Part shown: positions 1 through 8,621 of the stretch, in pieces | Position numbering within the stretch: the stretch's first letter is position 1 | Layout: every line of letters starts with the position of its first letter | Source of the DNA: Micromonospora sp. ALFpr18c | GTDB lineage: Bacteria > Actinomycetota > Actinomycetes > Mycobacteriales > Micromonosporaceae | Direction: 5' to 3' | DNA length: 64,000 nucleotides | Assembly (NCBI RefSeq): GCF_008868155.1 | Contig: NZ_WBKR01000004.1 | Coordinates: 23,454 to 87,453 of the forward strand | Program-made: the position numbers and the translations under genes | The notes under the pieces: generated by a model | The model's input: the letters and a program-made list of their open reading frames with translations, nothing else | Databases searched by the model: none | Told to the model about the DNA's origin: nothing

Positions 1-371
1 GGTCGCTGTCGATGGAGCCGAAGCTGATGCTCTTCGACGAGCCGACCTCCGCGCTCGACCCGGAACTGGTCGGCGACGTGCTCACCGTCATGCGCAAGCT
101 GGCCGAGGACGGCATGACGATGATGGTGGTGACCCACGAGATGGCGTTCGCCCGCGACGTCGCCGACCGGGTCGTGTTCATGGACGGTGGGGTGGTGGTC
201 GAGCAGGGGCCGCCGCAGGAGGTGCTCGGCGCACCGAAGCACGAACGAACCCGTGCGTTCCTCTCCCGGGTCCTCGACCCGACGCGTGTCGCGCAGCTCG
301 GTCTGCCCGACCAGTCGCCCGAGCCGCCCGAGGCCCCCGGCCTGCCGGCCGACGACCGCCACACCATCTGA
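1..371 (+). CDS. Polar amino-acid ABC transporter ATP-binding protein (C-terminal part)
   Basis: The reading frame is open from the first base, so the start and the Walker A/signature region lie outside the window. What remains begins just before Walker B ([14 protein letters not shown]), then the switch histidine (VVTHEM) and the stretch [17 protein letters not shown], typical of the GlnQ/HisP family that powers uptake of glutamine, glutamate, histidine or other polar amino acids. The protein works on the cytoplasmic face of a permease pair. The substrate cannot be told from this fragment. The C-terminal tail of about 30 residues is rich in Pro and Glu and looks lineage-specific. A stem-loop 17 bases after the stop probably ends the operon. 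Confidence 0.9.
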   Translation, partial: SLSMEPKLMLFDEPTSALDPELVGDVLTVMRKLAEDGMTMMVVTHEMAFARDVADRVVFMDGGVVVEQGPPQEVLGAPKHERTRAFLSRVLDPTRVAQLGLPDQSPEPPEAPGLPADDRHTI

Positions 372-387
372 CCGCCACGTCGCGTAC

Positions 388-419
388 GTCCGTCCGCCGG
401 CCTGCGTCGGCGGGCGGAC
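388..419 (+). terminator. Stem-loop terminator after the ABC ATPase gene
   Basis: Twelve-base arms at 388-399 and 408-419 pair with one G-T wobble around an 8-base loop, directly after the stop at 371. There is no T-tract, as usual in high-GC actinobacteria. Confidence 0.6.
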
Positions 420-695
420 GCCGCGTGCGGTGACGACGGCGACGACCTGCTGATCCCCGTGTGGGGCAGGTCGATGATCGATCGAAACACGTCGTGATGT
501 CAAGGTAATCTTTTTGCAATAAGACCTGTACTTTCGTCGATGGATTACATAAGTTGCTGTCATCCACCGAAAGTTCTGAGTCTTCCGAGCAAAGCCCGCG
601 ACGAGCCTCACCCTCAGTCGTGCTTCCGCCCCGTGCTCGGCGGTCGATGCACCCTGCCCTTCGTCGCGTCTTCGCCCGGTCGGGAACGGAGACCC
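420..695 (+). promoter_or_regulatory. Upstream region of the laccase cluster with an AT-rich core and inverted repeat
   Basis: No gene is seen here. Bases about 495-530 are markedly AT-rich for this genome (a T5 run, then GCAATAAGA), which suits a promoter. An imperfect inverted repeat covers 530-574: ACTTTCG at 530-536 pairs with CGAAAGT at 568-574, and inner TGGAT/ATCCA extend the stem. It could be an operator for a metal-responsive repressor or a leader hairpin; the regulator is not identified. The laccase ribosome site (GGAGAC) lies just before 696. Confidence 0.4.
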
Positions 696-1700
696 ATGGA
701 CGATCATGCCGTTGGCTCCCACCGCCACCTGTCCCGCCGATCACTGATCGCCACCGGGGCGCTCGCCGCCGGAGCGCTGGGCGCGTCCGCCCCCACGCTC
801 GGCACCGCGTTCGGAGGCAGCCCAGCCCGGGCCGCCGCCGGCGTCACGAAGAAGGTCACCATCTACGCGGAGCAGTTGCCCGACGGGTTGTTCGGGTACG
901 GCCTCGCACCCGGTCAGGCCACCGTGCCCGGGCCGATCCTGGAGATGTACGAGGGTGACACGCTGGAGATCACCCTGGTCAACACCACCAACCAGCGACT
1001 GTCCATCCATCCGCACGGGGTGGACTACAGCACCGACTCGGACGGCAGTCCGTTCAACGCCTCGTTCAACAACCCCGGCGAGACCCGGACGTACGTCTGG
1101 CGCTCGCACGAGATGGTGGCCGCGGCGGGCCGGCGGTACATGCCGGGCAGCGCCGGCTACTGGCACTACCACGATCACGCGATGGGCACCGACCACGGCA
1201 CCGCCGGTGTCGCGAAGGGCCTGTACGGGGCGCTGATCGTCCGGCGACGCGGCGACATGCTGCCCGCGAAGCAGTTCACGGTCGTGTTCAACGACATGAT
1301 GATCAACAACCGGATGGCACCGGACACCCCGATGTTCGAGGCGAACCTCGGCGACCGCGTGGAGTGGATCGCCATCGGGCACGGCGGCACCTTCCACACC
1401 TTCCACCTGCACGCGCACCGCTGGGCGGACAACCGCACCGGGATGCTGGAGGGCCCGAGCGATCCGAGCCTGGTGATCGACAACAAGGACCTGAACCCGG
1501 GCAGCTCGTTCGGCTTCCAGGTGCTGGCCGGGGAGGGCGTCGGCCCCGGGGCGTGGATGTACCACTGCCACGTGCAGTTCCACTCCGACGGCGGGATGGC
1601 CGGGATCTTCCTGGTGCGCAACGCCGACGGCAGCATGCCGCCCGGTGCCGAGGAGGCGATCCACCGGTTCCAGGGCCACACCCACACGCACGGAAGCTGA
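696..1700 (+). CDS. Small two-domain laccase (multicopper oxidase), Tat-exported
   Basis: A 334-residue secreted oxidase closely resembling the Streptomyces small laccases. Residues about 12-45 form a twin-arginine signal (SRRSLIATGALAAGALG), so it should be exported folded with copper bound. All four copper-binding motifs are present: HPHG (H105, H107), WHYHDH (H157, H159, H161), HTFHLHAH (H234, H237, H239, H241) and HCHVQFH with the axial Met 301. Two cupredoxin domains in about 330 residues, rather than three in about 500, define the SLAC type, which is active as a trimer. It oxidises phenols or metal ions and reduces oxygen to water. I chose the ATG at 696 because GGAGAC sits 5-10 bases upstream; the frame is open to 540 but the extra residues are not signal-like. 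The next gene starts 18 bases after the stop. Confidence 0.93.
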   Translation: MDDHAVGSHRHLSRRSLIATGALAAGALGASAPTLGTAFGGSPARAAAGVTKKVTIYAEQLPDGLFGYGLAPGQATVPGPILEMYEGDTLEITLVNTTNQRLSIHPHGVDYSTDSDGSPFNASFNNPGETRTYVWRSHEMVAAAGRRYMPGSAGYWHYHDHAMGTDHGTAGVAKGLYGALIVRRRGDMLPAKQFTVVFNDMMINNRMAPDTPMFEANLGDRVEWIAIGHGGTFHTFHLHAHRWADNRTGMLEGPSDPSLVIDNKDLNPGSSFGFQVLAGEGVGPGAWMYHCHVQFHSDGGMAGIFLVRNADGSMPPGAEEAIHRFQGHTHTHGS

Positions 1701-1718
1701 CCGAAAGTGGGGACGGGG

Positions 1719-4700
1719 ATGACCAGACACGTACGACGAGCCCTCGCCGCGGTAGCGGCCATCGCGACACTGATCCCGGCGACGACGGCGGCAGCCGCGC
1801 CACGACCCGTAACACCACAGTCGACGCCGCAGACGCCGACCGCGGTCCTGGTGTTCCACGGGCCGGTGGCCGAGCAGCAGGACCCGGTTTCGCGCGCCGT
1901 GGACACCATCCGACAGCTTGCTGTCAGTAATGACATCGATGTCACGGCCACCACGGACCCGGGTGTGTTCACCGCGGCCGGGCTGTCCGCGTACCGCAGC
2001 GTGGTGTTTCTCTCCGCGACGGGCGCCGCGCTCAACCGCGACCAGGAGTCGGCGCTGCAGAGCTACATGAAGGCAGGCGGAGGGTTCGTCGGCATCGCCG
2101 ACGCGGCCCGCGCCCAGGTCGACTCCACCTGGTTCACCGGCCTGATCGGCACCCGCCCGGCGGGTGCCATCCCGGTCGCCGAACCGGTGGCCCGGGTGAC
2201 CGCCAGCGGCGAGAACGGGCCCAACGAGACCAAGGAGAAGCTCACCGACGGTGACGCCAACACCAAGTGGCTGGTCCGCACCCCGACGGCCTGGGTGGCG
2301 TACGAGTTGGCCGCCGCCAAGCGGATCACCGGGTACGCGCTGACGTCGGCCAACGACTCCGCCGGGCGTGACCCGAAGGACTGGACCCTGCAGGGCTCCA
2401 CCGACGGACAGAACTGGTCCGATCTGGACCGACGCACCGGGCAGACCTTCCCGGACCGGTTCCAGACCCGCCGGTTCGACATCGCCACGCCACAGGAGTT
2501 CACCCGTTACCGGCTCACCATCACCGCGAACAGCGGTGAGCCGCTGGCCCAGCTCGCCGACCTGCGCCTGTTCACGGGCAGCACCACCGCACCGCCGGCG
2601 CCCGCCGTGAACCGCGCGGTCGTCGACATCCTGGACCGCGAACACCCGGCCACGGCGTCGCTGCCGCTGACCGTCACCCGGTCGGACCGCTGGGAGAACT
2701 GGGACCCGAACCCGATCGGCACCGTGCACACCCTGGCGCAGGTGCAGGAGCGGCACTACGACCCGGGTCCGGCCGCGAACGGCCCGTTCCACCCGGTGTC
2801 CTGGTGCCGGGACTACGACGGCGGCCGGTCGTTCTACACCGGCATGGGTCACACCGAGGGCAGCTACGGCGAGGAGGCGTTCCGCACCCACCTGGCCGGC
2901 GCCCTCAACTGGACCACCGGCCGGGTACGCGGCGACTGCCAGGCGACGATCGCCGCGAACTACAAGGTGGAGCGGCTCACCGCGGCCAACCAGACCGGGC
3001 AGCTGGACCAGATCGGCGAGCCGCACGGGCTCACCATCGCCCCGGACGGCACGGTGTTCTACGTCGGCAAGGCGGCCTGCCCGAGCGGCCCGGTCGCGGA
3101 CTGGAACAACCCGAACGTCGGCCTCGGCTGCGGCACCATCCACTCCTGGGATCCGCGCAGCAAGCAGGTCAAGCTCCTCACCACCCTCAAGGTGATGGGC
3201 AACCGGGGCAGCGGCTCCGAGTTGGTCAAGAACGAGGAGGGCCTGCTCGGCATCGTGCCCGACCCCGCGTTCGCCGACAACGGCTGGCTCTACGTCTACT
3301 GGATGCCGCACGAGTCGATCGACCGGGTGAAGCGGGTCGGGCAGCGCACCATCTCCCGGTTCACCTACGACCGCACGACGCAGACCATCGACCAGGCCAC
3401 CCGCAAGGATCTGCTGCAGTTCCCGGTGCAGATCCACAGTTGCTGCCACGCCGGCGGCGGCATGGCGTTCGACGCCCAGGGCAACCTCTACGTCGGCTCC
3501 GGCGACAACAACTCCTCCGAGGGATCGGAGGGCTACTCCGGCAACAACTGGACCGAGGAGTACCAGGGGATCTCGTTCCAGGACGCCCGGCGTACCTCGG
3601 GCAACACCAACGACCTGGCCGGCAAGATCATCCGGATCCACCCGGAGGCGGACGGGACGTACACCATCCCGGAGGGCAACCTGTTCCCACCGGGCACCGA
3701 GAAGACCCGACCGGAGATCTACGTGATGGGCGTGCGCAACATCGCCCGCCTGCAGATCGACCCGGTGCACCAGTGGCTCACCGCCGGCTGGGTCGGCCCG
3801 GACGCGTCGACGCCCAGCCCCACCCTGGGTCCGGCCAAGTACGAGACCGCCACCATCATCACGTCCGCCGGCAACCAGGGCTGGCCGTACTGCATGGGCA
3901 ACCGGCAGCCGTACCGCGACCGCAGCAACACCGACGCGAAGGTGCTGACCGGCTGGTACGACTGCGACAACCTCCGGAACACCTCACCGCGGAACACCGG
4001 TCTGGAGGACATCCCGGCGGCCCGGGACAACATGATCTGGTACTCGCCGGGCGGCGGCGGGCCGGTGTTCCCGAAGCGGACCGACGGCAGCGGCCTCCCG
4101 ACGTACGTCGCCGCGGACGCCACCTACACCCAGCCGTACCTGCGCGGCGGCGGGCAGGCCATCATGTCCGGCCCCACCTACCACCGGGACCTCGTCGACA
4201 CCGACAGCGGCGTGGCGTGGCCGGAGCACTGGGACGGCAAGTGGCTCATCGGCGACCAGTCGAACCCCGCCAACCGGGTCGCGGTCACCGTCGACGAGGC
4301 CGGCGTGCCACAGGCCGCCCCACCGGTGTACGCCGAGTCGCTGCGGGCCATCATCCCCAGCGGCAACGGTGACAACCGGCTGCAGAGCTGGATGGACGCC
4401 AAGTTCGGCCCGGACGGCGCGCTCTACCTGCTGGACTACGGAGGCGGGTTCTTCAGCCTGCACCCCAACCAGAAGCTGATCCGGATCACGTACACCGGCG
4501 GCGCGCCCACGCCGGCACCGGCCGCGACCTCGGTGGCCGTCCAGAACAAGCCGTTGACCATCGCCTTCACCGGCTCCCGATCCGGCGGCGTCAGCTACCG
4601 GTGGGAGTTCGGCGACGGCGCCACCTCCACCGAGGCGAACCCCCGGCACACGTACGCCCGGGTCGGCACCTACACCGCGAAGCTCACCGTCACGTACGCC

Positions 4701-5651
4701 GACGGCGAGACGGCCACGGTGCAGACCGCCGTCACCGTGGGCTGCGCGGTGCCGGACGCCCGGCAGAACGTGTGGCTCGGCGACACCGACACCGGGGTGC
4801 CCAGCCGCACGGTCGGGCAGGGGTGCACCGTCAACGACCTGCTCGACGACGAGAGCACCTGGGCCGATCACAACAGTTTCGTCCGGCACGTGACCGCGGT
4901 GACCCGCGCGTTGCAGGACGACGACCTGCTGACGGCCCGCGAGGTCGGCACGCTCACCCGCCTGGCCGCCGCGTCCGACATCGGCCGCGACGGTCGCACC
5001 GGCTACGAGCCACTCTTCGACGGCACCGCCGAGTCGCTGCTCGGTTGGCAGCAGGCGCCATCCGGGTCGTTCAGCATCCAGCCGGACGGCGCGCTGCGCT
5101 CCAGCGGTGGTCTGGGCATGCTCTGGCACACCAGGGAGTTCGGGGACTTCTCGCTGAAGGTGCAGTTCAAGGACATTGCGCCGGGCACCGGCCGGGCCAA
5201 CACCGGCGTCTTCACCCGCTTCCCGGATCCGCGGATCCCCCTGGAGCAGCGGCCACCGGGCAGTTGCGGCACGGTCGGCTCGGCCCGCACCTCCCAGGCG
5301 TGGGTGGCGATCTACTGCGGACACGAGATCCAGATCTACGACGGTGACACCGGCGAGCCGCAGAAGACCGGCTCGGTCTACAACTTCGACCCGGTGCCGC
5401 TCGCCCAGGCCGGTGTCACCCCGAAGGGGCAGTGGAACGACTACGAGATCCGCGTGGTCGGGCAGCACTACACGATGATCCGCAACGGCGTGGTGATCAA
5501 CGAGTTCGACAACACGCCGGGCAAGCAGTCCTCCCGTGCCGGCGACCCGCCGACCGACCTGCGGCAGTTCCTCCGCGGCTTCATCGGCCTGCAGAACCAC
5601 GGCGACAACGACCTGACCGAGTTCCGCAACGTCCGCGTGCGGGAACTCTAG
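1719..5651 (+). CDS. Secreted multidomain ThuA / F5-8C / PQQ-type sugar dehydrogenase / PKD / DUF1080 protein
   Basis: A 1310-residue exported protein with an N-terminal signal peptide (positive start, then an Ala-rich core ending near residue 30). Order: first half of a ThuA-like domain (about 38-150), a discoidin (F5/8 type C) carbohydrate-binding insert (about 156-288), the second ThuA half (about 298-406), a glucose/sorbosone-dehydrogenase beta-propeller (about 414-923), a PKD domain (about 934-1007), an 80-residue domain shared with the next gene (about 1008-1089), and a C-terminal DUF1080 domain (about 1096-1310). In the propeller, CHAGGG (His 577) matches the position of the catalytic His of soluble PQQ glucose dehydrogenases, and MGVRNIARLQIDP the conserved Arg-Asn region. 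DUF1080 proteins include 3-keto-glycoside hydrolases. I infer an extracellular enzyme acting on a polysaccharide or glycoside; substrate unknown. The start at 1719 follows GTGGGGA. The stop overlaps the ribosome site of the next gene. Confidence 0.88.
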   Translation: MTRHVRRALAAVAAIATLIPATTAAAAPRPVTPQSTPQTPTAVLVFHGPVAEQQDPVSRAVDTIRQLAVSNDIDVTATTDPGVFTAAGLSAYRSVVFLSATGAALNRDQESALQSYMKAGGGFVGIADAARAQVDSTWFTGLIGTRPAGAIPVAEPVARVTASGENGPNETKEKLTDGDANTKWLVRTPTAWVAYELAAAKRITGYALTSANDSAGRDPKDWTLQGSTDGQNWSDLDRRTGQTFPDRFQTRRFDIATPQEFTRYRLTITANSGEPLAQLADLRLFTGSTTAPPAPAVNRAVVDILDREHPATASLPLTVTRSDRWENWDPNPIGTVHTLAQVQERHYDPGPAANGPFHPVSWCRDYDGGRSFYTGMGHTEGSYGEEAFRTHLAGALNWTTGRVRGDCQATIAANYKVERLTAANQTGQLDQIGEPHGLTIAPDGTVFYVGKAACPSGPVADWNNPNVGLGCGTIHSWDPRSKQVKLLTTLKVMGNRGSGSELVKNEEGLLGIVPDPAFADNGWLYVYWMPHESIDRVKRVGQRTISRFTYDRTTQTIDQATRKDLLQFPVQIHSCCHAGGGMAFDAQGNLYVGSGDNNSSEGSEGYSGNNWTEEYQGISFQDARRTSGNTNDLAGKIIRIHPEADGTYTIPEGNLFPPGTEKTRPEIYVMGVRNIARLQIDPVHQWLTAGWVGPDASTPSPTLGPAKYETATIITSAGNQGWPYCMGNRQPYRDRSNTDAKVLTGWYDCDNLRNTSPRNTGLEDIPAARDNMIWYSPGGGGPVFPKRTDGSGLPTYVAADATYTQPYLRGGGQAIMSGPTYHRDLVDTDSGVAWPEHWDGKWLIGDQSNPANRVAVTVDEAGVPQAAPPVYAESLRAIIPSGNGDNRLQSWMDAKFGPDGALYLLDYGGGFFSLHPNQKLIRITYTGGAPTPAPAATSVAVQNKPLTIAFTGSRSGGVSYRWEFGDGATSTEANPRHTYARVGTYTAKLTVTYADGETATVQTAVTVGCAVPDARQNVWLGDTDTGVPSRTVGQGCTVNDLLDDESTWADHNSFVRHVTAVTRALQDDDLLTAREVGTLTRLAAASDIGRDGRTGYEPLFDGTAESLLGWQQAPSGSFSIQPDGALRSSGGLGMLWHTREFGDFSLKVQFKDIAPGTGRANTGVFTRFPDPRIPLEQRPPGSCGTVGSARTSQAWVAIYCGHEIQIYDGDTGEPQKTGSVYNFDPVPLAQAGVTPKGQWNDYEIRVVGQHYTMIRNGVVINEFDNTPGKQSSRAGDPPTDLRQFLRGFIGLQNHGDNDLTEFRNVRVREL

Positions 5652-5659
5652 GAGAGACG

Positions 5660-7189
5660 ATGATCCGACGACTCACGGCCGCGCTGTCGGCGCTGCTGCT
5701 CACGGTGACCCCGTTGGCCGCGACGCCCGCCACCGCCGCCCCGCGCGTCGCCGCGGACCAGGTGCTGACCTGGACCGCCGACGACGACATCACCCGCTAC
5801 AAGTCCGCGCCCACCCAGGCGGTGGCCGGCGCGACCACGATCATCTGGGAGAACAGCGCGGCCACCGGCAACACCACCGGCATGCCGCACACGCTGACCT
5901 TCGACACCACCACCGAGGGCTACAACCACGACGTCACCCTGAACATCCTGGCCAGCCCGTTCGACGCCAACGACGGCCGCCACCAGGCGACCGTCACGCT
6001 GACCCCGGGCCGCTACCGCTACTTCTGCTCGATCCCCGGCCACAGCCAGATGGTCGGCGAACTGGTGGTCACCGACGGCGGCGGAGGCGGCGACACCACG
6101 CCGCCGACGGTCACCGCCGCCGTGGCCGGTGACCGCGACCAGGACGGCAACTACGTCGGCGCGGCGACGGTGACCGTCACGGCCACCGACGCCGGCTCCG
6201 GTGTGGACACCGTCGAGTACCAGGTCGACGACACCAGCTTCCAGCCGTACACGCAGCCGGTGCGGGTGACGGCGGTCGGCGACCACTCGGTGCAGTTCCG
6301 TGCCACCGACCAGGCCGGCAACACCAGCACCGTCGGCTCGGTGTCGTTCCGGATCGTCGAGCCGACCGAGGAGGACACCACCGCACCGGTGGTCACGGCC
6401 GCGCTGTCCGGTGAGAAGGACAGCGACGGCAACTACATCGGTACGGCAACCGCCACGCTGACCGCCACCGACGCCGGATCCGGCGTCGCCACCATCGAGT
6501 ACGCGTTGGACGGCGCTGCCTTCAGCGCGTACACGAACCCGTTCGTGGTGACCGCGACCGGGATGCACATGCTGCACTACCGGGCGACCGATGTCGCCGG
6601 AAACACCTCGGCCGAGCAGATGGCCCACTTCACCGTCGTCGCCCCGCCGCAGGAGGACACCACGCCACCCGCGGTGTCCGCCACGGTCACCGGCGAGCGC
6701 AACGACGACGGCGCGTACGTGGTCGCCGCCACCGTCACCCTCACCGCGACCGACGCCGGCTCGGGTGTCGCATCCGTCGAGTACGCGCTCGACGCCGGGG
6801 CCTGGACCGCGTACGCCGCTCCGGTCTCCGTCCGGGCCGTCGGCGCGCACACCCTGCGGTACCGGGCGACCGACGCCGCCGGTAACGCCTCGGCCGAGCA
6901 GTCGGCGACGTTCACGGTGGTGGCCGGCGGCACCGACGCCTGCCCCGAGTCCGACACCCGGGCCACGGTGATCATCGACGGCGACGACACCGGAGTGGCC
7001 AACGCCGACACGGGTGACGGCTGCACCATCAACGATCTGATCGACGAACACGCCGACTACCCCGGCCACGCCGACTTCGTCCGGCACGTCGAGGCGGTCA
7101 CCACCGCGCTGGTGACCGGCGGAACGCTCAACAAGCGCCAGCAGGGCGCCATCGTCCGCGCCGCGGCCCGATCGGACGTCGGCGCATGA
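5660..7189 (+). CDS. Secreted blue-copper (cupredoxin) protein with three Ig-like repeats
   Basis: A 509-residue protein with a signal peptide (residues 1-27). Residues about 28-140 are a plastocyanin-like domain with a complete type 1 copper set: H77, C123, H128 and M131 (CSIPGHSQM). Then come three tandem repeats of about 94 residues (about 144-238, 239-331, 332-424), each starting with paired Thr and Pro and carrying TATDAGSGV and a Y/F-RATD-AGN signature, as in OmpL47-type or Ig-like modules that hold domains away from the cell. Residues 428-509 repeat the shared domain of the upstream gene (INDLIDE...FVRHVEAVTTAL). It begins 8 bases after the upstream stop, so the two are surely co-translated. 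Likely role: an extracellular electron carrier or copper carrier serving the neighbouring dehydrogenase and laccase (inferred). Confidence 0.88.
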   Translation: MIRRLTAALSALLLTVTPLAATPATAAPRVAADQVLTWTADDDITRYKSAPTQAVAGATTIIWENSAATGNTTGMPHTLTFDTTTEGYNHDVTLNILASPFDANDGRHQATVTLTPGRYRYFCSIPGHSQMVGELVVTDGGGGGDTTPPTVTAAVAGDRDQDGNYVGAATVTVTATDAGSGVDTVEYQVDDTSFQPYTQPVRVTAVGDHSVQFRATDQAGNTSTVGSVSFRIVEPTEEDTTAPVVTAALSGEKDSDGNYIGTATATLTATDAGSGVATIEYALDGAAFSAYTNPFVVTATGMHMLHYRATDVAGNTSAEQMAHFTVVAPPQEDTTPPAVSATVTGERNDDGAYVVAATVTLTATDAGSGVASVEYALDAGAWTAYAAPVSVRAVGAHTLRYRATDAAGNASAEQSATFTVVAGGTDACPESDTRATVIIDGDDTGVANADTGDGCTINDLIDEHADYPGHADFVRHVEAVTTALVTGGTLNKRQQGAIVRAAARSDVGA

Positions 7190-7221
7190 GTCCTCGAATC
7201 TCACCGACAGGGAGTACCACG

Positions 7222-8199
7222 ATGCCCGGACGTACCGTCGCCAAGCTGGCCACCGTGAGCGCCGTCGTCGCCGCCTCGGTGCTGGCCGTCGCGCCCACCG
7301 CCCACGCCGACCTGGTCACCCACTGCATCGGCACCGGCGGTGCGGTGACCGTGCCCAACGACCTGCTCGTGCCGGCCGGCGAGTCCTGCGCGCTGACCGG
7401 CACCACGATCACCGGCAACGTCACCGTCGCCGCCGGCGCCAACCTCGTGGTCACCGGCGGGCGGGTCAGCGGCGAGGTCCGCGTCGCGGCCGACGGCTAC
7501 CTCGACGCCACCGAGACGACCGTCGACGGCCAGGTGGTGCTGGCCGCCGGAGGGTACGGCGTCTTCCTCAAAGACGCCCGCACCGGTGCCGTGACCGTAC
7601 GGCCGAAGGGCACCGCGACCATCGACAGCTTCCTGTTCGCCGAGGCGGCGACGATCACCGGCAACGTCACCGTCGGCGCCGGCGAGGTCCGACTCGACCG
7701 GGGCACCCAGGTGGACCGCAACGTCAGCAGCACCGGCACCTACTACACCGACGTGCACGACTCGTTCGTCGACGGAACCCTGTCGGTGCTCAACAGCGCC
7801 ACCGGCAGTGTCCTGTGCGGCAGCGCGGTCCGCGGTCGGGCCACGTTTGCCGGCAACCTGGGCGGCGTCCAACTCGGCCCGAACGGCACCCTCGACAGTT
7901 GCGCCTCCGGTGGCTACTGGGGTGCCGACGTCAGCGTCACCAACACCATTGGCGGTGTCACCGTCGACGACAACATCATCAATGGTGGGTTGACCGTGAC
8001 GGGCAACAACCCGGCCGCCCAGGTGGCCGCGAACAACCGGATCCGCGGCGGCGTGACCGGTGACCAGGCGGCCGCGACCACCAACCGGGCCGCCCGGGTT
8101 GCCGACCCGGATCGGGAGAGCGCCGGCGACGAGCGGGCGGAGGTTCGCCGGACCTCGGCCGTGCAGGCGGCCACCGAGGCGGGTGCTGCCCGGCTCTAG
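7222..8199 (+). CDS. Secreted repetitive beta-solenoid-like protein
   Basis: A 325-residue exported protein; signal peptide residues 1-31 ending PTAHA. The mature part repeats a loose 17-22 residue pattern of alternating Thr/Val/Gly/Asn (TITGNVTV, GRVSGEVRV, TTVDGQVVL, FAEAATITGNVTVG), which looks like coils of a right-handed beta-helix or a bactofilin-like polymerising fold. No catalytic motif is evident. Two cysteine pairs may staple the ends. An in-frame ATG at 7186 overlaps the upstream stop (ATGA), but CAGGGAG before 7222 and the start of the signal peptide there favour 7222. It closes the laccase cluster and is followed by two stem-loops. Role unknown; a structural or surface-display function is a guess. 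Confidence 0.75.
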   Translation: MPGRTVAKLATVSAVVAASVLAVAPTAHADLVTHCIGTGGAVTVPNDLLVPAGESCALTGTTITGNVTVAAGANLVVTGGRVSGEVRVAADGYLDATETTVDGQVVLAAGGYGVFLKDARTGAVTVRPKGTATIDSFLFAEAATITGNVTVGAGEVRLDRGTQVDRNVSSTGTYYTDVHDSFVDGTLSVLNSATGSVLCGSAVRGRATFAGNLGGVQLGPNGTLDSCASGGYWGADVSVTNTIGGVTVDDNIINGGLTVTGNNPAAQVAANNRIRGGVTGDQAAATTNRAARVADPDRESAGDERAEVRRTSAVQAATEAGAARL

Positions 8200-8209
8200 C
8201 CGATCGACG

Positions 8210-8259
8210 CGACGGCGGCCGGCCGCCCCGGATCGAGGGGTGACCGGCCGCCGCCGTCG
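8210..8259 (+). terminator. GC-rich stem-loop ending the laccase cluster
   Basis: Arms at about 8210-8223 and 8244-8259 (CGACGGCGG...CCGCCGTCG) pair with a small bulge, 10 bases after the stop of the solenoid gene. Confidence 0.6.
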
Positions 8260-8294
8260 TACCGCGTCGCTGTCGGCGACGTCGACCGATGCCT

Positions 8295-8342
8295 GTGATC
8301 GTCAACCCGGGGCTGAGACACCGGCCCCGGGTTGACGATCAC
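8295..8342. terminator. Perfect 19-bp inverted repeat, bidirectional terminator
   Basis: Arms 8295-8313 and 8324-8342 are exact reverse complements around a 10-base loop. It lies between the plus-strand laccase cluster and a minus-strand DUF1996 remnant that ends at 8344, so it could have served both. Its survival beside a broken gene suggests that the decay is recent or that the element is still used by the plus-strand cluster. Confidence 0.75.
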
Positions 8343-8343
8343 G

Positions 8344-8514
8344 CTAGAAGTTGCCGGCCGAGTTGCACTTCACGCCCTGGTCGAGGCAGTTGCGCACCCG
8401 TGCGGCGAGCGCCTCGTCCTTCCAGGCGTTGAAGAAGTCGGCGTGCATCGAGAACGACGTGCCGGACGCGAGGGTGATGCCGTCGGTGTTCGCGCTCAAC
8501 GGGTACGAGATCAT
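8344..8514 (-). pseudogene. Remnant of a DUF1996 protein (C-terminal 56 residues)
   Basis: On the minus strand the last 56 codons before the stop read like the C-terminal end of DUF1996 proteins: SANTDGITLASG, MHADFFNAW, then RVRNCLDQGVKCNSAGNF. Upstream of about 8514 the frame stays open but the sequence is Arg/Pro-rich and unlike the family, and an SDR gene terminator is met by 8599. About three hundred residues expected for this family are missing, so I read this as a truncated gene. It could instead be the tail of a lineage-specific short protein, but no good start with a ribosome site is seen. Confidence 0.6.
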
Positions 8515-8566
8515 CGCCCTGCGCCGGCTCGCGGGCCGGCCGATGGCGGCACGGGTGCCCGCCCGG

Positions 8567-8599
8567 CTGCCCTGAACCGCCGACCGGGGTTCAGGACAG
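8567..8599 (-). terminator. Stem-loop after the SDR gene
   Basis: CCTGAACC (8571-8578) and GGTTCAGG (8588-8595), extended by outer CTG/CAG, form a hairpin 23 bases past the SDR stop on the minus strand. Confidence 0.55.
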
Positions 8600-8621
8600 C
8601 CGAGATCGCGGGCCTCCGACG

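Noticed and set aside
741..3770. 1009-codon open frame on the minus strand
   Set aside because: Lies opposite the laccase and dehydrogenase genes; Val/Gly/Arg-rich composition typical of the antisense frame of high-GC genes, with no motif or ribosome site.
3984..5600. 538-codon minus-strand frame
   Set aside because: Antisense shadow of the 1310-residue protein, same biased composition.
5648..7204. 518-codon minus-strand frame
   Set aside because: Mirrors the cupredoxin gene with its repeats; no protein-like features.
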